A stretch of 64,000 nucleotides of DNA. It comes from Oxalobacteraceae bacterium OTU3CAMAD1 (GTDB lineage Bacteria > Pseudomonadota > Gammaproteobacteria > Burkholderiales > Burkholderiaceae_D). The notes under the pieces were generated by a model. It made no database searches, was not told the DNA's origin, and was given only the letters and a program-made list of their open reading frames with translations. The stretch covers positions 4,960,001-5,024,000 of the forward strand of contig CP099650.1 of the NCBI GenBank assembly GCA_024123915.1, in the 5' to 3' direction. Position numbers and translations under genes: made by a program. Positions 8,310 through 21,300 of this stretch are shown one piece after another. How positions within the stretch are numbered: position 1 is the stretch's first letter; each line of letters opens with the position of its first letter.

Positions 8310-9791
8310 ATGGACCATCTCAACATCCACAGCAACCAGGCGCTGGAGCGCGAGCTGGCGCGCCGGCACGCGGCGCTGTCGCAGCCCTACCAGCTGACCC
8401 CGCACGCCATGCTCGAGAGGCAGGCACGCCAGGAATCGAGCGCGCGCAGCTATCCGCGCCGCCTGCCGCTGGTGCTCAACCGCGCAGCCGGCATTTACGT
8501 CGAGGACATCGAGGGCCGCGTCTTCATCGATTGCCTGGCCGGCGCCGGCACCCTGGCGCTCGGCCACAACCACCCGGCGGTGGTCGAGGCCATCATGGCC
8601 GTGCTGCGCGACGGCACCCCGCTGCACACCCTGGACCTGACGACGCCGGTCAAAGACCGTTTCGTGCAGGACCTGTTCGACGTGCTGCCGGCCGGCTTCG
8701 CGCGCGACGCCCGCATCCAGTTTTGCGGCCCGACCGGCGCCGACGCCATCGAGGCGGCCGTCAAACTGGTCAAGACAGCCACCGGCCGCGGCACCATGCT
8801 GGCCTTCCAGGGCGCCTACCATGGCATGACCCAGGGCACCTTGCAGCTGATGGGCAGCTTGGGGCCGAAGACGCCGGTCAACGATACGCTCACGGGCGTG
8901 CAATTCCTGCCTTTCCCGTATGACTACCGCTGCCCGTTCGGCCTGCGCGGCGAGCCCGGCGTGCGGGCCAACCTGGCCTACCTGCAAAGCGTGCTGCAGG
9001 ACCCGGAAGGCGGCGTGCCGCTGCCGGCCGGCGCCATCGTCGAAGCGATCCAGGGCGAAGGCGGCGTCATCCCCGCGCCGGCCAATTGGCTGGCCGGGCT
9101 GCGCGCGCTGACGGCGGCGGCCGACGTGCCGCTGATCCTCGACGAGGTGCAGACCGGGTTCGGGCGCACCGGCCAGATGTTCGCCTTCGAGCACGCCGGC
9201 ATCCTGCCCGACGCGATCGCCCTGTCGAAGGCCATCGGCGGCGGGCTGCCGCTGGCGGTGGTGGTCTACCGCGACAAGCTCGACGGCTGGAAGCCCGGCG
9301 CCCATGCCGGCACCTTCCGTGGCAACCAGTTGGCGATGGCGGCCGGCTCGGCCACGATCCGGCTGCTGCGCGCCGAAGGCCTGGCGGAGCTGGCCAACGT
9401 GCGCGGCGCGCGCCTGTCCAAGGCGCTGGACCAGCTGCGGCAACGCTATCCGCAGATCGGCGACGTGCGGGGCCGGGGCCTGATGCTGGGCGCCGAGATC
9501 GTCGACCCGGACGCCGCGCCCGACGCCCAGGGCAATCCGGCGGCGGCGCCGGCGCTGGCCCTGGCGATCCAGCAGGAATGCCTGCGACGGGGCTTGATCA
9601 TCGAGCGCGGCGGCCGCCACGGCTGCGTGATGCGCTTCCTGCCGCCGCTGATCATCACCGACCGGGAAATCGACCGGGTGGCGGACATCTTCGGCGCCGC
9701 GCTGCATGCCGCCGTGGCCGCCGGCGTCGACGATGCCGATGATTCCGGGAATGCGGCGGGTAGCCGGAAAGTGCTTTCCATGATAGGATAA
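8310..9791 (+). CDS. dat: L-2,4-diaminobutyrate:2-oxoglutarate aminotransferase, PvdH-like
   Basis: A 493-residue class III (fold-type I) PLP aminotransferase. The Schiff-base Lys is Lys307 in LSKAIGGGLPL, preceded by the cofactor motif DEVQTGFGRTG; HAGTFRGNQLAM and an N-terminal extension (QESSARSYPRRLPL) match the DABA aminotransferase/PvdH group. It converts aspartate semialdehyde and glutamate to L-2,4-diaminobutyrate (Dab) plus 2-oxoglutarate. That supplies the Dab predicted for the last module of NRPS2, whose pocket code DIWEMTADDK is one residue from the Dab code remembered from pyoverdine synthetases. GGAG stands 6 bases before the ATG. It follows the ornithine hydroxylase in the same operon. 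Confidence 0.9.
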   Translation: MDHLNIHSNQALERELARRHAALSQPYQLTPHAMLERQARQESSARSYPRRLPLVLNRAAGIYVEDIEGRVFIDCLAGAGTLALGHNHPAVVEAIMAVLRDGTPLHTLDLTTPVKDRFVQDLFDVLPAGFARDARIQFCGPTGADAIEAAVKLVKTATGRGTMLAFQGAYHGMTQGTLQLMGSLGPKTPVNDTLTGVQFLPFPYDYRCPFGLRGEPGVRANLAYLQSVLQDPEGGVPLPAGAIVEAIQGEGGVIPAPANWLAGLRALTAAADVPLILDEVQTGFGRTGQMFAFEHAGILPDAIALSKAIGGGLPLAVVVYRDKLDGWKPGAHAGTFRGNQLAMAAGSATIRLLRAEGLAELANVRGARLSKALDQLRQRYPQIGDVRGRGLMLGAEIVDPDAAPDAQGNPAAAPALALAIQQECLRRGLIIERGGRHGCVMRFLPPLIITDREIDRVADIFGAALHAAVAAGVDDADDSGNAAGSRKVLSMIG

Positions 9792-9821
9792 CAACGCCCT
9801 CATCCCGCCAGATGCCGAGCG

Positions 9822-9880
9822 GGCGGCCCATGCGCGCATGGCCGCCGTTCGTTGCATATGCCCGGCTCGCCCCCCGAGCC
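9822..9880. terminator. tandem hairpins between aminotransferase and sigma gene (terminator or attenuator)
   Basis: In the 191-base gap a nearly perfect 25-base palindrome lies at 9822-9846 (GGCGGC arm against GCCGCC with a CATGCG/CGCATG core and one bulged C). A second hairpin with stem GGCTCG/CGAGCC lies at 9864-9880. There is no T-run, so they may limit read-through from the biosynthetic genes into the FecI-FecR pair rather than stop it fully. Confidence 0.4.
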
Positions 9881-9982
9881 CGGCCTGCGCCAGCCACATC
9901 GCCACCGTAGCGAGCCTGGGAAAGGCAGGGTTCCCCGGCCGCATCGCGTCCGGGGTGGCTGGTTCTGTGGCCGGGACGGATT

Positions 9983-10474
9983 GTGATCACGCATTATTAC
10001 CGAGAACTGTTTAATTTTTGCCTGCGTAAAGTCAGGGACCCCGACCTGGCCGCCGACCTCGCGCAGGAAAGCTACGTGCGCGTGCTGACGATGGAGCAAT
10101 CCGGGCAGGCGATCCTCGATCCCCGTGCACTGCTGCGGAAAGTGGCGGTCCACCTGAAGATCGACATGGACCGCCGCGCCGACATCCGGCGCCACGACGA
10201 CATCGACACCCTGGCCGAACCGGACATGCCGGTGCAGCCGGCCCACCTGCAGCCGGAAGAAGTGTATTCGTCCTCGCAGGCTGCCGAGGCGTATCTGAAG
10301 GCCATCGAGCAACTGCCCGACCGCTGCCGCGAGGCGTTTTGCCTGTACGCCTTCGACGATCTGTCCAACAAGGAAATCGCGCGCCACATGGGCATCTCGC
10401 TCAGCATGGTCAACCAATATATCGGACGGGGCAAGCTGGCCTGCGCCGCCTGCCGCGCGGCGTTCGAAGGATGA
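9983..10474 (+). CDS. fecI: FecI-like ECF sigma factor
   Basis: A 163-residue ECF sigma factor of the FecI type. Region 2 is at about residues 1-65 (YYRELFNFCLRKVRDPDLAADLAQESYVRVL) and region 4 with its helix-turn-helix at about 110-160 (LPDRCREAFCLYAFDDLSNKEIARHMGIS). Such factors transcribe the gene of the TonB-dependent receptor that signals through the neighbouring FecR. Translation seems to begin at the GTG at 9983, after GGGACGGA. The stop overlaps the start of the FecR-like gene (ATGA), so the two are translationally coupled. No Fur box is evident in the 191 bases upstream; expression may come by read-through from the hydroxylase operon, tempered by the hairpins at 9822-9880. Confidence 0.87.
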   Translation: MITHYYRELFNFCLRKVRDPDLAADLAQESYVRVLTMEQSGQAILDPRALLRKVAVHLKIDMDRRADIRRHDDIDTLAEPDMPVQPAHLQPEEVYSSSQAAEAYLKAIEQLPDRCREAFCLYAFDDLSNKEIARHMGISLSMVNQYIGRGKLACAACRAAFEG

Positions 10475-11673
10475 CCCTCCCGCCCTCCTCCACCGGCCAG
10501 TCCGGTCCGCTCAGCCCCGACGACATCGCCATGAACGAATCGGCCGCCCGGCTGCGCGCCAGCGATCCGGTCGACGTCGCCGCCATCGCCTGGCACGGCC
10601 GCCGCGAGCAAGGCCTTGACGCCGATGACGAGGTGCAGTTCCGCCTGTGGCTGGCGGCCGATCCGGCGCACCGGGCGGCGTTTTCCCGCCTGGACGAGGG
10701 CCTGCGCGCGCTGCGCGCCCTGCCGGCGGAACGCACCGCCCACCTGCGCGCCCGCCCGCAAGCGCAAAGCGGGCCGGCGGCTTCGACGGCCGCTGCAAGG
10801 CCTGCTGCGCCCCCTGCTGCAACACTTGCTGCAACCCCTGCTGCAACACCCGCTGCCCCGCCGCAGGCGCGGTCCGGCTTGGGCGCGCGGCTGGCCGCCG
10901 CGCTCACCGCGCGCCCGGCGGCGCTGGCGTTCTGCTGCGTGGCGGTGCTGGCCCTCGGCGTCGGGTGGCGGCAGTGGTGGCGGCAACCGACCTTCGAGCA
11001 CGTCTACACCGCGCAGCGCGGCCAGCTGCGCGACGTCGTGCTGCCGGACGGCACCCGGCTCACGCTCGACTCCGGCACGCGCGTGGAGGTGACCTTGTAC
11101 CGCGACCGCCGCCTGGTGCGCCTGCCCGAAGGCCAGGCGATGTTCGGCGTCGCCCGCGACGCCGCCCGGCCGTTCACCGTGCTGGCCGGTCCGGCCCGCG
11201 TGACGGTGCTGGGCACCCGCTTCGCCGTCCGCTGCCGGGACTGCGCAGGACACGCGGCCGTGGTCGAGATCGAGGTCGAGGAAGGCCGGGTCGGCGTGGC
11301 CCGTGCCGGCCTCGATGGCGATGCCGGCGCCGGCGCCGGCAAGACGGCCCAGCTGCACGCGGGCCAGTTCGTCCGGGTGTCCACCGCCGCCGGCCTGGGT
11401 GCGGTCGCCGCCGTCAACCCGGGCGGCATCGCGCCCTGGCGCAAAGGCCTGATCCGCTTCGTCAGCACGCCGCTGGCCGAGGCGGTGCGCGAATTCGAGC
11501 GCTACGGCGCCGTCAACCTGGTGGTCTCCGACCCCGAGGTGGCGTCGATGCCGATCGGCGGCAGCTACCGGGCAGCCAATCCGGCCGCCTTCGCGCAGGC
11601 CCTGCCCCATATCCTGCCGGTCAGGCTGGTCCGGCGCGCCGACGGCAAGACCGAGGTGGTGCGCGCAAAATAA
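10471..11673 (+). CDS. fecR: FecR-like anti-sigma factor/transmembrane regulator
   Basis: A 400-residue inner-membrane sigma regulator. The cytoplasmic N-terminal FecR domain (about residues 30-90, with IAWHGRREQG and FRLWLAADPAHRAAF) should hold the sigma factor. One membrane helix follows (about 148-166, LAFCCVAVLALGVG), then the periplasmic FecR domain (about 175-260, LPDGTRLTLDSGTRV to VTVLGTRFAV) and a C-terminal STN-like segment (about 325-400) that meets the receptor's signalling domain. The start at 10471 overlaps the sigma stop; longer upstream frames are read-through of the sigma gene in another frame. An Ala/Pro-rich linker before the helix is coded by short CTGCTGCAACAC-like repeats (about 10795-10860) and probably varies in length between strains. 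Confidence 0.87.
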   Translation: MTLPPSSTGQSGPLSPDDIAMNESAARLRASDPVDVAAIAWHGRREQGLDADDEVQFRLWLAADPAHRAAFSRLDEGLRALRALPAERTAHLRARPQAQSGPAASTAAARPAAPPAATLAATPAATPAAPPQARSGLGARLAAALTARPAALAFCCVAVLALGVGWRQWWRQPTFEHVYTAQRGQLRDVVLPDGTRLTLDSGTRVEVTLYRDRRLVRLPEGQAMFGVARDAARPFTVLAGPARVTVLGTRFAVRCRDCAGHAAVVEIEVEEGRVGVARAGLDGDAGAGAGKTAQLHAGQFVRVSTAAGLGAVAAVNPGGIAPWRKGLIRFVSTPLAEAVREFERYGAVNLVVSDPEVASMPIGGSYRAANPAAFAQALPHILPVRLVRRADGKTEVVRAK

Positions 11674-11733
11674 TCGGCCGCGCGGGGTGTACATTTTGGC
11701 GGGTCGTGCGTCTTAGTTAGTAATGAGATCAGT

Positions 11734-11752
11734 AATGAGATTGATTTTCATT
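11734..11752. promoter_or_regulatory. Fur box before the siderophore receptor gene
   Basis: AATGAGATTGATTTTCATT is an inverted repeat close to the classical Fur operator (arms AATGA/TTCATT with A+T-rich centre). It lies 43 bases upstream of the receptor ATG in an A+T-rich pocket that would also hold the core promoter. A partial extra arm (AATGAGATCAG at 11721-11732) precedes it. Confidence 0.72.
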
Positions 11753-11795
11753 CACTTTTTTTCATTCACACTAACCACTATCCTCCAGGAAACCC

Positions 11796-14222
11796 ATGCC
11801 GCACGCGCTTCCCCGCCTCCACCTCGCCCCGATTTCCCTCGCCGTCGCCCTGGCGCTCGCCAGCCCGGCCTGGGTCCACGCCCAAACCACCGGCAACACC
11901 GGCACCGTGGCGTTTTCCATCGCCGCCCAGCCGCTGGGCGCCGCGCTCAACGAGTTCTCCGCCGCCACCGGCATCCCGGTCGCCTTCCCTCCCGCCCTGG
12001 TCGCCGGCAAGACGGCGCCGGCCGTGCTAGGCACGGTCACCACGCGCCAGGCGCTCGACCAGTTGCTCTCCGGCAGCGGGCTGGAGGCGCATCAGGAAGG
12101 CGCGACCATCATCATCCGCGCCGCCGCGCCGAGAACGGCCGAAAAAACCCTGCCGCTGGTGAGCGTGGCGGCCAGCGCCCTGCTGCCAAGCGACCTGCCG
12201 GAAGCGTACGCCGGCGGCCAGGTCGGCAGCGGCAGCCGGCTCGGCCTGCTGGGCAACCGCGAGGTGATCGACACGCCGTTCAGCGTCACCAGCTATACCG
12301 CCGAGCTGATCACCAACCAGCAAGCGGTCACCGTGGCCGACGTCATGGCCAACGACCCGTCGGTGCGTACCGTTTCCTATGGCTTGACCAATGCGGCAGG
12401 CGCCGGCGATTCCTTCATGATTCGCGGTTTTTACGTGCAAAACTCGATCTTGTTCGACGGCATGTACGGCGTGGCGCCGTCGCGCACGCTGCCGGTCGAA
12501 ACCGCCGAGCGCGTGGAAGTGTTGAAGGGACCGAACGCGCTGCTCAACGGCATGGCCCCCTATGACGCCTCGGGCGGCGCCATCAACATGGTGCCCAAGC
12601 GCGCCGGCGACAAGCCGCTCACGCGCCTGACGGCCACCTACCTGTCGGACGGCGTCTTCGGCGGCCATGTGGACATCGGCCGGCGCTTCGGCGAGCAGCA
12701 GGAATGGGGCGTGCGCTTCAACGGCGTCTACCGCAACGGCAAGACCGCCACCGACGGCCAGAAGGTCGATCTGCAGGCCGCCACGGTGGCCGTCGACTAC
12801 CGTGGCGCCAACCTGCGGGCCTCGCTCGACGCCGGGCACCAGACCATGAACAACGAGGCGCCGCAGGGCGCGGGTGGCCTGGGCTTCGCCGACGGCCTCG
12901 CCATTCCGGCGGCGCCCAACGCGCGCCGCCGGGCCGCGCAGGACTGGGAGTACTCCGACACCAAGAGCGACTACGCGCTGGCCAAGGTGGAATACGACTT
13001 CGCCCCCGACTGGACTGTGTACGGCGCGACCGGCTACAGCGACAACCACTTCGAATACCTGTCCACCGACATCTTCGTCACCGATGCCGCCGGCAACGCC
13101 CAGGCGACCGCGTACTACTGGCCCGATTACTACAAGCACCGCAGCGCCCAAGTCGGCTTGCGAGGCACGTTCAAAACCGGCGGACTGAAGCATCAGGCGA
13201 ACCTGAACGCCAGTTACCTGAAGCGCACGCACGGCTTCACCGCCGATTATTACGGCATCAAGAACTTCGACACCAACATCTATCAACCGTCGTTCGTGAG
13301 CGCGCCGTCGCTGGCGGGCTTCCCTTCCACCGCGCCGAAGACGGACAAGGTCGAACTGCCGTCATACGCCATCGCCGATACGATCTCGTCGGCCGACGAC
13401 CGCATCGCCGTCACGCTCGGCGCGCGTCGCCAGAACGTCAAGTACATCGCCTACGACACCCGCACCGGCGCCGGCAGCACCACCTACGACGAGGGCGCCA
13501 CCACGCCAATGCTGGCAGTGCTGTTCAAGCCGCAGGCCAATCTGTCCCTTTACGGCAATTACATCGAAGGCCTGAGCCAGGGCGACACCGCGCCGGTGGG
13601 CACCACCAACGCCGGCGAGGTCTTCTCGCCCAAGGACACCAAGCAGTACGAGGTGGGCGCCAAGTATGACTTCGGCCGCTTCAGCGCCGCCGCCGCCATC
13701 TTCCAGATTACCCGTCCCAGCGGCCTGATCATCGGCAACGGCGATGGCACCGCCACCTACAAGGTCGACGGCGAGCAACGCAACCGGGGGCTGGAACTGA
13801 CCTTCTTCGGCGAACCGATGCCGGGCGTGCGCGCGCTGGGCGGCGTGGTCTACACCGATGCCCGCCTGACCCACACCGACGGCGGCCGCTATGACGACAA
13901 CTTCGCCCCGAACGTGGCGCGCCGCCAGCTCAACCTGGGCGGCGAGTACGACGTGCCGGGCGTGGCCGGGCTGACGCTGACGGCGCGCATGATCGCCACC
14001 AGCAAGCAGGTGATCGACCAGGACAATTCGCGCACCATTCCGGGCTGGACCCGCTGGGATGCCGGTGCCCGCTACGCCATGGTGGCATGGAGCCGTCCGC
14101 TGGTGCTGCGCGCCAACGTCAGCAATCTGTTGGGACGCGACTACTGGACCAGTGGTTCCGGCGCCTGGCTGAATTTGTCGCAGCCACGCACCGTCGCACT
14201 GTCGGCCACGATCGACTTCTAA
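11796..14222 (+). CDS. TonB-dependent siderophore receptor with STN signalling domain
   Basis: An 808-residue outer-membrane receptor. It has a signal peptide (about 1-29, ending WVHA-QT), an STN secretin/TonB N-terminal signalling domain (about 38-115, IAAQPLGAALNEFSAATG), a TonB-box-like LPLVSV near 124, a plug domain (about 150-260, with IRGFYVQNSILFDGMYG) and a beta-barrel ending in Phe (LSATIDF). It imports the ferric siderophore and, through the STN domain, signals to the FecR/FecI pair directly upstream. AGGA stands 6 bases before the ATG, and a Fur box is at 11734-11752. FhuE/FpvA-type receptors have the same build. It converges on the NRPS operon with a hairpin between them. Confidence 0.92.
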   Translation: MPHALPRLHLAPISLAVALALASPAWVHAQTTGNTGTVAFSIAAQPLGAALNEFSAATGIPVAFPPALVAGKTAPAVLGTVTTRQALDQLLSGSGLEAHQEGATIIIRAAAPRTAEKTLPLVSVAASALLPSDLPEAYAGGQVGSGSRLGLLGNREVIDTPFSVTSYTAELITNQQAVTVADVMANDPSVRTVSYGLTNAAGAGDSFMIRGFYVQNSILFDGMYGVAPSRTLPVETAERVEVLKGPNALLNGMAPYDASGGAINMVPKRAGDKPLTRLTATYLSDGVFGGHVDIGRRFGEQQEWGVRFNGVYRNGKTATDGQKVDLQAATVAVDYRGANLRASLDAGHQTMNNEAPQGAGGLGFADGLAIPAAPNARRRAAQDWEYSDTKSDYALAKVEYDFAPDWTVYGATGYSDNHFEYLSTDIFVTDAAGNAQATAYYWPDYYKHRSAQVGLRGTFKTGGLKHQANLNASYLKRTHGFTADYYGIKNFDTNIYQPSFVSAPSLAGFPSTAPKTDKVELPSYAIADTISSADDRIAVTLGARRQNVKYIAYDTRTGAGSTTYDEGATTPMLAVLFKPQANLSLYGNYIEGLSQGDTAPVGTTNAGEVFSPKDTKQYEVGAKYDFGRFSAAAAIFQITRPSGLIIGNGDGTATYKVDGEQRNRGLELTFFGEPMPGVRALGGVVYTDARLTHTDGGRYDDNFAPNVARRQLNLGGEYDVPGVAGLTLTARMIATSKQVIDQDNSRTIPGWTRWDAGARYAMVAWSRPLVLRANVSNLLGRDYWTSGSGAWLNLSQPRTVALSATIDF

Positions 14223-14241
14223 GGCCATCCCGGCCGGGCGT

Positions 14242-14267
14242 TCGGACCGCGCACCAGCGCGGCCCGA
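14242..14267. terminator. bidirectional hairpin between receptor and NRPS operon
   Basis: In the 60-base gap between two convergent stop codons, TCGG-A-CCGCGC, loop ACCA, GCGCGG-C-CCGA can fold into a stem of ten pairs interrupted by one mismatch. No T-run follows. Its position makes a shared terminator for the receptor gene and the 37 kb NRPS operon likely. Confidence 0.5.
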
Positions 14268-14282
14268 CCGCCATCAATCTCC

Positions 14283-18356
<4,074 letters not shown>

Positions 18357-21300
18357 TCAATGCTCCAGCTGTTCCATGATGGCTAACATACGTTCGATGT
18401 CGTCTTCGGCGCCACTTGCGTCCGGCGATGGTGACAGTAAGACCGCCGAGGCGGCGATCGTCGGGTTCTCGAACATGCTGCGCAACGGCACCCGCACACC
18501 GGAATACTGGTGCGCCTTCGCATGCACGCGGAGGACGGAGATCGAATGTCCGCCCAGTTCGAAGAAGTTATCGTGCCGGCCGACGCGCTCGACGCCGAGC
18601 ACCTCGGCCCATATCGCGGCCAGCGCCTCCTCAACTTCACCTTGCGGCGGCTCGTAGGCCGCCACCGCCGCCGCTGCCGGCGCCGGCAGCGCCTTGCGAT
18701 CGACCTTGCCGTTGGCATTCAGCGGCAAGCTTTCCAGCACCATGATCGTGGCCGGCACCATGTACTCCGGCAGCTGCTTGCCCAGCCGCTCGCGCAGCGC
18801 GGCCATCTCGATCACCGCGCCCGCCGCCGCCGACACATAGGCCACGAGGCGCGCGCCGCCGGGGCCTTCGGCCGCCACCACCACCGCTTCCCGCACTTCG
18901 GGCTGCGCCAGCAGTTGCGCCTCGACTTCGCCCAGCTCGATGCGCAGGCCGCGAATCTTCACCTGATGGTCGATGCGGCCCAGGTAGTCCAGGCTACCCA
19001 TCGCGTTCCACTTCACCAGGTCACCGGTACGGTACAGCAGTTCGCCCTGCTCGCTTAAAGGGCTGGCGACGAAGCGCTCGGCGCTCAGCGCCGGTCGGTT
19101 CAGGTAACCGCGCGCCAGGCCGGCGCCGCCCAGATACAGCTCGCCGGCCACGCCTGCCGGCGCCAGATTCAACTCCTCGTCCAGCACATAGGTGCCGATG
19201 CCGGCGATCGGCCGCCCGATCGGCACCTGGCTGCGGCCGTCGGCACGGCAGGTCCAATGCGTGACGTCGATGGCCGCCTCGGTCGGGCCGTACAGGTTGT
19301 ACAACGCCGCGCCGGGCAGGCGCGCGAACACGCCGTTCTGCGCCTCGGCCGGCAACGCCTCGCCGCTGCAAACGATGCGCCGCACGCTGCGGCATACCTC
19401 GATGCCCTCGTGGGCCAGGAAAGCCTGCAGCATCGACGGCACGAAGTGCAGCGTCGTCACGTTGAACGACCGGATCGCGTCGACCAGGCGCGCGGGATCC
19501 CGGTGATCCCCCGGACGGGCCAACGCCAGGCGCGCACCCGTCATCAAAGGCCAGAAGAACTCCCAGACCGAGACGTCGAAGCCGAACGGGGTTTTCTGCA
19601 GCACCGTGTCAGAGCCATCTAGCTGGTAGGCTTCCTGCATCCATGCCAGGCGGTTGTGCAGCGCGCCGTGACGGTTGGCCGCGCCCTTGGGGCGGCCCGT
19701 GGAACCGGAGGTGTAGATCACGTAGGCCAGGTTCTCGCTATGCAGCGCCACTTGCGGATCGTTCGAGGGTTCCGCGCCGAGATCGAGGCTCTCGATCTCC
19801 AGCACCGTGACGGCGGCGGCCGCCGGCAGTTTCGGCCCCACCTCGCCGTCCGTCAGCAGCAGGCCGATGCCGCTGTCTTCCATCATGTAGGCCATGCGGT
19901 CGGCGGGATAGTCGGGATCGATCGGCACGTAGGCGCCGCCGGCCTTCAGGATCGCCAGCAGTCCGACCACCATTCCCATCGAACGTTCGACGGCGATACC
20001 CACCTTGACTTCCGGCGCCACGCCCAGCGCGATCAACCGGTGTGCAAGGCGGTTGGCGCGAACGTTCAATTCCCCATACGTGAGTACCTGGTCGCCGAAC
20101 AACAGCGCCTGCGCGTCGGGCCGGCGGCGCGCTTGTTCCTCAAACAGCCGATGCACCGGCGTCATGTCCGGATACGAGCGTTCGTCGACGCCCCAGCCAC
20201 GCAGTTGAAGCAGCTCCTCCGCGTCCAGCAGCGCCACCTCGCCCAGCGCCTGCTGCGGCTTATCCGCCAGCGCGCCCAATAACGCGGTGTAGTGCGTCGC
20301 CATGCGCTTTATCGTGCGTGCATCGAACAACTCCGCCGCGTACGTAAAGCATACGTTCACCCCACCGGCGCTTTCCTCGATGCTGTCGACCATCAGTTCG
20401 AACTGGGCTCCCTGCCCTTCCAGCGCGTATTCTTCCAACGTGAGGCCCGGCAGCTGCGCCAGCCCACCGTCATCTTTCCTCTGATGATTGAACATGACCT
20501 GGAATAGCGGATTGGTATCGAGGCGGCGTTCCGGCTGCAAGGCCTCGACCAACTGCTCGAACGGCAGGTCCTGATGTTCCTGCGCGCCCAGCGCCGCAGT
20601 TCTAACCGCCGCGAGCAGCGCATCGGGACGCTGGCGTGGTCCGACGACGCCGCGCAGCACCTGCGTGTTGACAAAGAACCCGACCACGGCTTCGGTATCC
20701 GCGCGGTGACGGTTGGCGATTGGCACGCCAACACGGATGTCACGTTCGCCGGTGTAACGATGGAGCAGCGCCTGCAAGCCCGCCAGCAGCACCATGAACA
20801 CGGTGGCGTCGGCGGTCCGCGCGCGGCCGCGCAAGCTGTCGGCCAAGCCGGCGGGCAGCGCGATGTTGTGACGCGCCGCCGTGTACTGGCCGTCGGTGCG
20901 GCGCGGATAATCGGTTGGCAGTTGAAGCACCGGCTGTTCCCGGCCCAGCTGCGACAGCCAATAATTCAACTGGCGCTGCCGCTCGCCGGCGTCGAGCCAG
21001 TTGCGCTGCCACACCGCGTAGTCGGCGTACTGGATAGGCAATGGCGCCATGTCCGGCAGCCGGCCCTGGACGCGCGCCCGATACTGCTGCGCGAACTCGT
21101 CGATGATAATCCGCATCGACCAACCATCCGAGATGATGTGGTGCATAACCACCACCAGCACATGGCTGTCCGCCGACTCGCGGATCAGCCCCACCCGCAG
21201 CAGCGGCCCGTGCTCGAGATCGAAGGGCGCCGCATGCAGCCGCGCCGCCTCGTGGCGCACCCGTTCATCACGCTCCGAAGCCGCGAGCCTGGACACATCG

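Noticed and set aside
11676..11712. TAAA-N17-CGTC promoter before the receptor gene
   Set aside because: CGTC occurs at 11709-11712 but the bases 17 upstream read TGTA, not TAAA; the spacing rule fails.
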